Below, piece after piece: positions 59,601 through 64,000 of a stretch of 64,000 nt of DNA. The notes beneath the pieces are model-generated. The model saw only the letters and a program-made list of their open reading frames with translations. It had not been told where the DNA came from and did not search any database. Every line of letters starts with the position of its first letter. The stretch's first letter is position 1. Source of the stretch: Paenibacillus phytohabitans. GTDB taxonomy: Bacteria > Bacillota > Bacilli > Paenibacillales > Paenibacillaceae. Location of the stretch: the NCBI RefSeq assembly GCF_013141775.1, contig NZ_WHOB01000055.1:1-64000 (forward strand), given 5' to 3'. The translations under genes were made by a program, and so were the position numbers.

Positions 59601-60971
59601 TTATCCAATTATCATTTTGCCTTCCGGATACTTATACAAAGGTTTACCCTGTTTCGGACCCAGTGCATAGGCCAGCGTCAGAAGTCCAAGCCGTCCGGCG
59701 AACATCGTCAGGCAGATCAGGATTTTGCCGACCTGTGTCAGCTCCGGCGTCAGTCCCAGACTTAGTCCCACATTGGCGAAGGCCGAGGTCGTCTCGAACA
59801 GAATCATCAGAAAAGGCAGACCCTCTGTAGTCGACAGCATCATCGATACCGCAACGATCAGCAGCAAGGCCAGCAGCGTAATGGTCAAGGCCTTGAATAC
59901 GCGCTCCTGGGCCAGCCGGTAACGGAAGAGTACGATGTCCTCCCGGCCGCGCAGCATGGAGATGACTGCTCCGATCATCAGCGTGAAGGTTGTCGTCTTG
60001 ATGCCGCCGCCGGTTGAACCCGGGGAAGCGCCGATAAACATCAGAATGACGATGAAAAACTGTGTCGCCTGGCGCAATCCTGTAATATCCAGCGTATTGG
60101 CTCCGGCTGTACGCGGTGCAACGGACTGGAACAGGGATGCCCAGATTTTGGTCCCGAGGTTCATAGGTCCCAGCGTCCGTGCGTTGGTGAACTCGAAGAT
60201 GAAGATCACTGCCATCCCTGTCAGAATAAGTCCGAAGGTCATCGACAGCACTACCTTACTGTGCAGCGACAGCCGGCGTTTCCTCCGGTACTCGGCCAGA
60301 TCGGACATCACGATGAAGCCAATCCCGCCGGAGATGATCAGGAACATCACGACCAAGTTGATCACAGGGTCACCGACATATGCTGTCAGGCTGTTATCAT
60401 GGCCGCCAAACAGATCAAACCCGGCATTGTTAAACATCGACACCGCATGAAACAGGCCATAATATAAGGCACGCGGAAGCGGCATATCAAAGGCAAAGCG
60501 GACGGACAGCAGGATGGCTCCTGCCGCCTCAATAACCAGCGAGTAGATCAGCACTTTGCGGATCAGCCGCACAATCCCCTCCATCGAGCTCTGATTCATT
60601 GCTTCCTGAAGAATCAGCCGGTCCCGCAGCGAGATTCTGCGTTTAAGCACAAGCGCAAACAGCGTGGCCATCGTCATGAAGCCGAGTCCGCCGATCTGGA
60701 TCAGCACCAGAATGACGGCCTGTCCGAATCCGGTGAGGTGGGTTCCGGTATCCACAACGGCAAGTCCGGTCACACATGCGGCAGAGGTCGCAGTAAACAG
60801 CGCATCCATGAAATGAAGCGGCTCCCCGGCTACACTTGATACCGGAAGCATGAGCAGTAAAGTGCCTATCATAATTACTGCGGCGAACCCAAGCACCAGG
60901 ATTTGCGGAGGAGCAAGCTTCAGAAATCTGAAGCCCGTTATTTTGGGAAACGGTGAAACCAAACTCCTCAT
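59601..60971 (-). CDS. ktrB: KtrB-like potassium/sodium transporter, TrkH family
   Basis: A 456-residue membrane protein from ATG 60971 (AAGGA ten bases upstream); the longer frame to 61055 has no ribosome site and begins inside the promoter. Four membrane-pore-membrane repeats are seen, with filter regions TSAACVTGLAVVDTG, NNAGFDLFGGHDN and PGSTGGGIKT, and FANVGLSLGL. K+ uptake is coupled to Na+. Operon with ktrA. Confidence 0.9.
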   Translation of the reverse strand: MRSLVSPFPKITGFRFLKLAPPQILVLGFAAVIMIGTLLLMLPVSSVAGEPLHFMDALFTATSAACVTGLAVVDTGTHLTGFGQAVILVLIQIGGLGFMTMATLFALVLKRRISLRDRLILQEAMNQSSMEGIVRLIRKVLIYSLVIEAAGAILLSVRFAFDMPLPRALYYGLFHAVSMFNNAGFDLFGGHDNSLTAYVGDPVINLVVMFLIISGGIGFIVMSDLAEYRRKRRLSLHSKVVLSMTFGLILTGMAVIFIFEFTNARTLGPMNLGTKIWASLFQSVAPRTAGANTLDITGLRQATQFFIVILMFIGASPGSTGGGIKTTTFTLMIGAVISMLRGREDIVLFRYRLAQERVFKALTITLLALLLIVAVSMMLSTTEGLPFLMILFETTSAFANVGLSLGLTPELTQVGKILICLTMFAGRLGLLTLAYALGPKQGKPLYKYPEGKMIIG

Positions 60972-61028
60972 CCTTTCAGGTTCCTTATTGGAAGTTAAGA
61001 ATTGTTCAATATCAAATAAACATACAAA

Positions 61029-61057
61029 ATTATATACGTTATTGCCTAACTTCACAA
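61029..61057 (-). promoter_or_regulatory. Sigma-A promoter of ktrBA
   Basis: On the minus strand TTGTGA (61057-61052), 17 bases, TATAAT (61034-61029). No ydaO-type leader fits in the 58 bases before the start. Confidence 0.6.
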
Positions 61058-61227
61058 AGAATCATTTTCAAAATAAGCTGGAGTACAAATAAAGAACAAT
61101 CTGCAAATAAACAAGCATAAGCTTGGACCTCTCCACGTAAAAGGATAATACGGCAATTTTTTGTAACTGCCGGGCAAGTAATATTATAATGGAATGTACA
61201 AGAGTATTCATTTCAAGGAGGCGTTTC

Positions 61228-62934
61228 ATGAATCCCGTCGGCCAGCCCCTACAGCAGCGGCCCCTTACCACCAAACTTATCCTTGCTGGAATTCTCGGAC
61301 TTATTGTGTTTGTCATGTTCCAGGTCGCCCCCCAGCTCTTCCAGGGCTCCGGTGAGGACACAGCAATTATCAGCAAAAGCGAAGTGCAGGACAAAGCCGC
61401 CGCATTCGCAGCACAGCAGCTCGGCCACGAAGCAGGAGTGAAGGATGAATGGACTATCCTCTATAAGACAGACTCCTCTTTCTACGGCTATATGTCCCGG
61501 GAGAAGCTACTTGAGGATTACACCAAGAACAAGCTGGACCAGCGGTACCCGTTCGATGTCTACCATGCCGCACTTTATCCTTCCGGTGAAGCGGATGCCC
61601 TGCTCTCCGTGGATATCAATATGTATACCGGTGAAGTAGTCGCCTTCGCCCGCGGAGCCGATGCCGGTGCCGCAGGACTCGATTACGGGGAAAGACCGGC
61701 CAAGGTTGTAACGATTTCTGCCGGTACTGCAATAACTGCAAGCAGTGAAGCGGGTCTTACCCTCGAGCAAAAAGAAAAGCTGGCCCGCCCGTGGCTGCAG
61801 CTATGGGGTGCAAATCCGGCGAAGCTCCAGATCGAGACGGGCAGCGATGAGTACGGGCTTGTCTACACGGAGAGCTCGGTTAAGGTCGGAGATGCGCTGC
61901 TGCATTATAACTTTAACTTCTCCGGTGAGCAGGTCTCCTATTTCCGCGCAGGATTCACTGCCCCGGCCTGGCATGATAGCTATGTTGAAGACCAGACCGC
62001 TCTTGCCAAGAAGCTCACCTTGTTCGGCTATGGTCTGCCTACACTGCTTCTGGGTATTCTTGCGCTGATCTACAGCATTCTGCGCCGGGGTCACACGTCC
62101 TGGAGGCGCGGGCTCTTCCTTAGCTCCGCCCACTTCCTGATTATGATGGTCAGCAGCTACAATGTGCTTCCCGAATCAGGCGGTGACAGTGCCGAAGCGC
62201 GGATTACCGCTGTAGTGATGTTCATCATCTATGTTCTGTACAGCCTGCTAATGTCCTCACTGCTCTACTTCTCACTGGTTGGAGGCGACGGCCTGTGGCG
62301 CGCAGAAGAGAAGCTTAACCCCTGGCCACGTGCCAAAGAGCCCGGTTACGGCCAGTATGTACTGGACAGTATCCGCGCCGGATATGTGTGGGCATTCGTC
62401 CTGCTCGGCGTGCAGACCATCATGTTCATTATTCTGTCGTTCGCCTTGGATAACTGGTCCACTACGGATGCCAGCCAGTCTCCCTACAATATGAAATACG
62501 CCTGGCTGCTGCCAATTGTCGCCTGGCTTGCCGGTCTCTCTGAAGAGGCTGTCTACCGGTTGTTCGGCATCCGGATGCTCAAGAAGCTCGTGAAGAATAC
62601 CTTCATTGCTGCACTGATCACTACGCTGATCTGGGCGCTCGGGCATACCCTCTACCCGATCTATCCGGTCAGTTCGCGCCCGATTGAGCTAACCGTAATC
62701 GGTTTGCTGTTCAGCTATATTTTCCTGCGCTACGGCTTCATCGCTGTGATGTTCAGCCATGTGGTGTTTGACAGCATACTGATGGGGGCCACGCTGATCT
62801 TCATGCAGGATAAGGTGAACATCGGCGCCGGTATTGTCACGATCATCCTGCCATTCATCGTCGGCTACATCGTGTACCGCTTCAACCCTCCGCGGGGGCC
62901 GGAGCAGGCGGAGCCGGTCCAGCCTCTGACCTAG
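61228..62934 (+). CDS. CPBP family intramembrane metalloprotease (CAAX/Abi type)
   Basis: A 568-residue protein from ATG 61228, six bases after AAGGAGG. Transmembrane helix 1 is at ~14-33, then an external domain to ~270, then about seven more helices. The CPBP core is LSEEAVYRLFGIRML (EExxxR), ALGHTLYPIYP and MFSHVVFDSILMG, with the Glu and His residues that bind metal. Related proteins process peptides or regulators in the membrane; the large outer domain is unusual. Substrate unknown. Confidence 0.88.
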   Translation: MNPVGQPLQQRPLTTKLILAGILGLIVFVMFQVAPQLFQGSGEDTAIISKSEVQDKAAAFAAQQLGHEAGVKDEWTILYKTDSSFYGYMSREKLLEDYTKNKLDQRYPFDVYHAALYPSGEADALLSVDINMYTGEVVAFARGADAGAAGLDYGERPAKVVTISAGTAITASSEAGLTLEQKEKLARPWLQLWGANPAKLQIETGSDEYGLVYTESSVKVGDALLHYNFNFSGEQVSYFRAGFTAPAWHDSYVEDQTALAKKLTLFGYGLPTLLLGILALIYSILRRGHTSWRRGLFLSSAHFLIMMVSSYNVLPESGGDSAEARITAVVMFIIYVLYSLLMSSLLYFSLVGGDGLWRAEEKLNPWPRAKEPGYGQYVLDSIRAGYVWAFVLLGVQTIMFIILSFALDNWSTTDASQSPYNMKYAWLLPIVAWLAGLSEEAVYRLFGIRMLKKLVKNTFIAALITTLIWALGHTLYPIYPVSSRPIELTVIGLLFSYIFLRYGFIAVMFSHVVFDSILMGATLIFMQDKVNIGAGIVTIILPFIVGYIVYRFNPPRGPEQAEPVQPLT

Positions 62935-63120
62935 ACATAGACAGAACCGTATTGATCGGCCCTGCATATCCAAATGAGGCTGTCCCAGAAGCCATGAATG
63001 GCTGCTTGGGACAGCTCTTTATTTTGTAGTAGCATCAACGTGGGCACTTGGGTGGACGCTCCGCGAACGGACCGTTGTTTATGCGGGATACGAAACACTT
63101 TTTCAACAAACACAAAAAAA

Positions 63121-63180
63121 GAAATCGCCTTTTTGGTAAAATGGAGGTACCGCCCAACCATTTCAAAAGGAGCGATTTCT
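63121..63180 (+). promoter_or_regulatory. Stem-loop hiding the transposase ribosome site
   Basis: GAAATCGCCTTTTTGG and TTCAAAAGGAGCGATTTC pair and take in AAAGGAG (63166-63172) in the 3' arm. This would hide the site in transcripts that enter from outside, a known type of IS control. Confidence 0.5.
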
Positions 63181-63828
63181 TTGTACATTCAATAGTCCAT
63201 GGACCAACTTTGCTTGCCAATGGATCTGGAAAATGACATTCCTTTGGACCCCCTCGCTCGTGTCGTGGATGCAGCCGTCAACCGGCTGAACGACACCCTC
63301 TTTGACGCTGCCTATTCCCGGTGGCGGCCGCGACAGCTCCCCTCCTGAAAGGCTCACCATAGCCATCATCTACGCCAATCCCCAGCGCACTTATTCGTCC
63401 CGCCCAATCGTTTACAGTGCCCCGATTACGGTGTGCGGTATGCGGTATGCGGTATACTTAATTGCACTTCGTACAACTAAATCGTCTGATTTATAACCGA
63501 TTCTCCGTTTAGTTGTATTTCGTACAATTAAATGGCCATGTGAACCTTCATTTTCACCATTCTGGCAGATTTAGTTGTACAGACTACAGTTATAAGAGGC
63601 AAGCCTGCCTTTTCGCAGTTTTTAATTGCACAGTATACAACTATTAGTGAATTCCCACTTGGAACTGAATACATCAATTGCTGCATTGTTGGATGAACTC
63701 GGCGAGTCCTCCAAATCCAAATCAGTGGTGAGAAACTTGAACTTGCTGCGACGCGGGAGCACGAAGAACGATTGCTGCAGAAGCCCAAAGATAAACCGCT
63801 GGGAGCCCTAAATAGGTGTCTCAAGTAG
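63181..63828 (+). pseudogene. Broken IS1182-type transposase gene
   Basis: From TTG 63181 the reading is MYIQ, a TAG stop, then SMDQLCLPMDLENDIPLDPL and ARVVDAAVNRLNDTLFDAAY, the known N-terminus of this transposase group. A one-base frameshift then carries it to GGRDSSPPERLTIAIIYANP and ends near 63400. A C-terminal piece runs to TAG at 63826: ELAATREHEERLLQKPKDKP then LGALNRCLK. The middle is deleted. At least three lesions make it inactive. Confidence 0.75.
63458..63645. repeat. Four TAATTGTA-type palindromes inside the IS relic
   Basis: Copies at 63458-63480, 63508-63532, 63571-63592 and 63622-63645, for example TAGTTGTA-TTTCG-TACAATTA. They are spaced 50-63 bases, as in the sdhA-sdhB cluster. 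Confidence 0.82.
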
Positions 63829-63886
63829 AAGAAATTCTACTTATGGGATAGCCCCTTCTGCTCATAATCCGGTAGGTACACCGTCT

Positions 63887-64000
63887 TTAGGCCTCGTCCT
63901 GCACAGATTGATACGGACGGCAGGGAAACCGGAGCCGGATCAGCGTCCCTTCACCAAGCGAGCTGTGAATGGCTACGCCATACTGCTTGCCGTACTGCAG
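63887..64000 (-). CDS. Histidine kinase C-terminus, cut by window edge
   Basis: The minus strand reads LQYGKQYGVAIHSSLGEGTL then IRLRFPCRPYQSVQDEA and TAA (37 residues visible). The pattern YGVxIxSxxGEGTxIRLRFP is the G2-box end of the HATPase_c fold of sensor histidine kinases, here of the LytS/YesM type by eye. The rest lies beyond 64000. Partner regulator not seen. Confidence 0.7.
   Translation of the reverse strand: MQYGKQYGVAIHSSLGEGTLIRLRFPCRPYQSVQDEA

Larger units (their letters stand above)
62976..63855 (+). mobile_element. Relic of an IS1182-type insertion sequence
   Basis: The left end GAGGCTGTCCCAGAA (62976-62990) and right end GGGATAGCCCC (63845-63855) are imperfect inverted repeats, nine of eleven bases. 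Inside are the N- and C-terminal parts of a transposase gene. At 880 bp it is about half of full length. The middle is missing and the space holds dispersed palindromes. Confidence 0.7.

Noticed and set aside
61029-61190. c-di-AMP (ydaO) leader ahead of ktrBA
   Set aside because: Only about 60 bases lie between the promoter and start, and no ydaO core motifs are present.

Overview
The window comes from a Gram-positive, endospore-forming, moderately high-GC Firmicute, most likely Paenibacillus. The evidence is two CgeB-like spore glycosyltransferases, a Spo0E-like phosphatase, a YjcZ-type small protein, YheC/YheD ATP-grasp, a very long decapeptide-repeat protein ending in a WIAG-type tail, EcsAB, an LTA synthase, LplB/LplC-type ABC permeases with an AraC-type sensor regulator, strong AGGAGG ribosome sites, and many short palindromic intergenic repeats. 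No rRNA, tRNA, CRISPR array or prophage was seen.

Layout. 0-4 kb: a glycosyltransferase cut by the left edge and two CgeB paralogues, all minus. 4.3-6.6 kb: an AAA-type ATPase, about 21 copies of a 51-bp double-hairpin repeat, and a Spo0E-like small gene. 6.7-14.6 kb: a polytopic membrane protein with an LTA synthase, an ECF sigma factor with its membrane partner, a guanine-class riboswitch ahead of an amidohydrolase, and a GNAT. 14.7-17.3 kb: an operon of four small proteins (three share a helical motif, one is Arg-rich) and a GNAT. 17.3-27.5 kb: a nucleotidyltransferase and three GT2 genes in one overlapping operon, next to the 1750-residue repeat protein and YheC/YheD. 27.6-45 kb: mostly housekeeping genes (psd, gpmA, AraC regulator, aminotransferase, ecsAB, DEAD-box helicase, SDR, CheX-like, LysR, histidinol phosphatase, nitroreductase, phosphoesterase, K+ channel). 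45.4-50.3 kb: sdhCAB and a divergent LysR gene. 50.4-56.5 kb: an oligosaccharide-type ABC importer and its regulator. 56.8-58.8 kb: GntR plus ABC exporter. 58.9-61 kb: KtrAB. 61.2-62.9 kb: a CPBP protease. 62.97-63.86 kb: an IS1182-type relic. The last bases hold the C-terminus of a histidine kinase.

How the parts fit. The main theme is the spore surface. The CgeB pair, the GT2/nucleotidyltransferase operon, YheC/YheD, the giant repeat protein (no export signal or wall anchor) and the Arg-rich small protein could together build and glycosylate an outer spore layer. This is inference from context and from sporulation-type promoter matches. A second theme is RNA-level and repeat-level structure: a guanine aptamer built like an ON switch, and at least four families of hairpin-forming repeats, one lying between sdhA and sdhB and also inside the dead insertion sequence.
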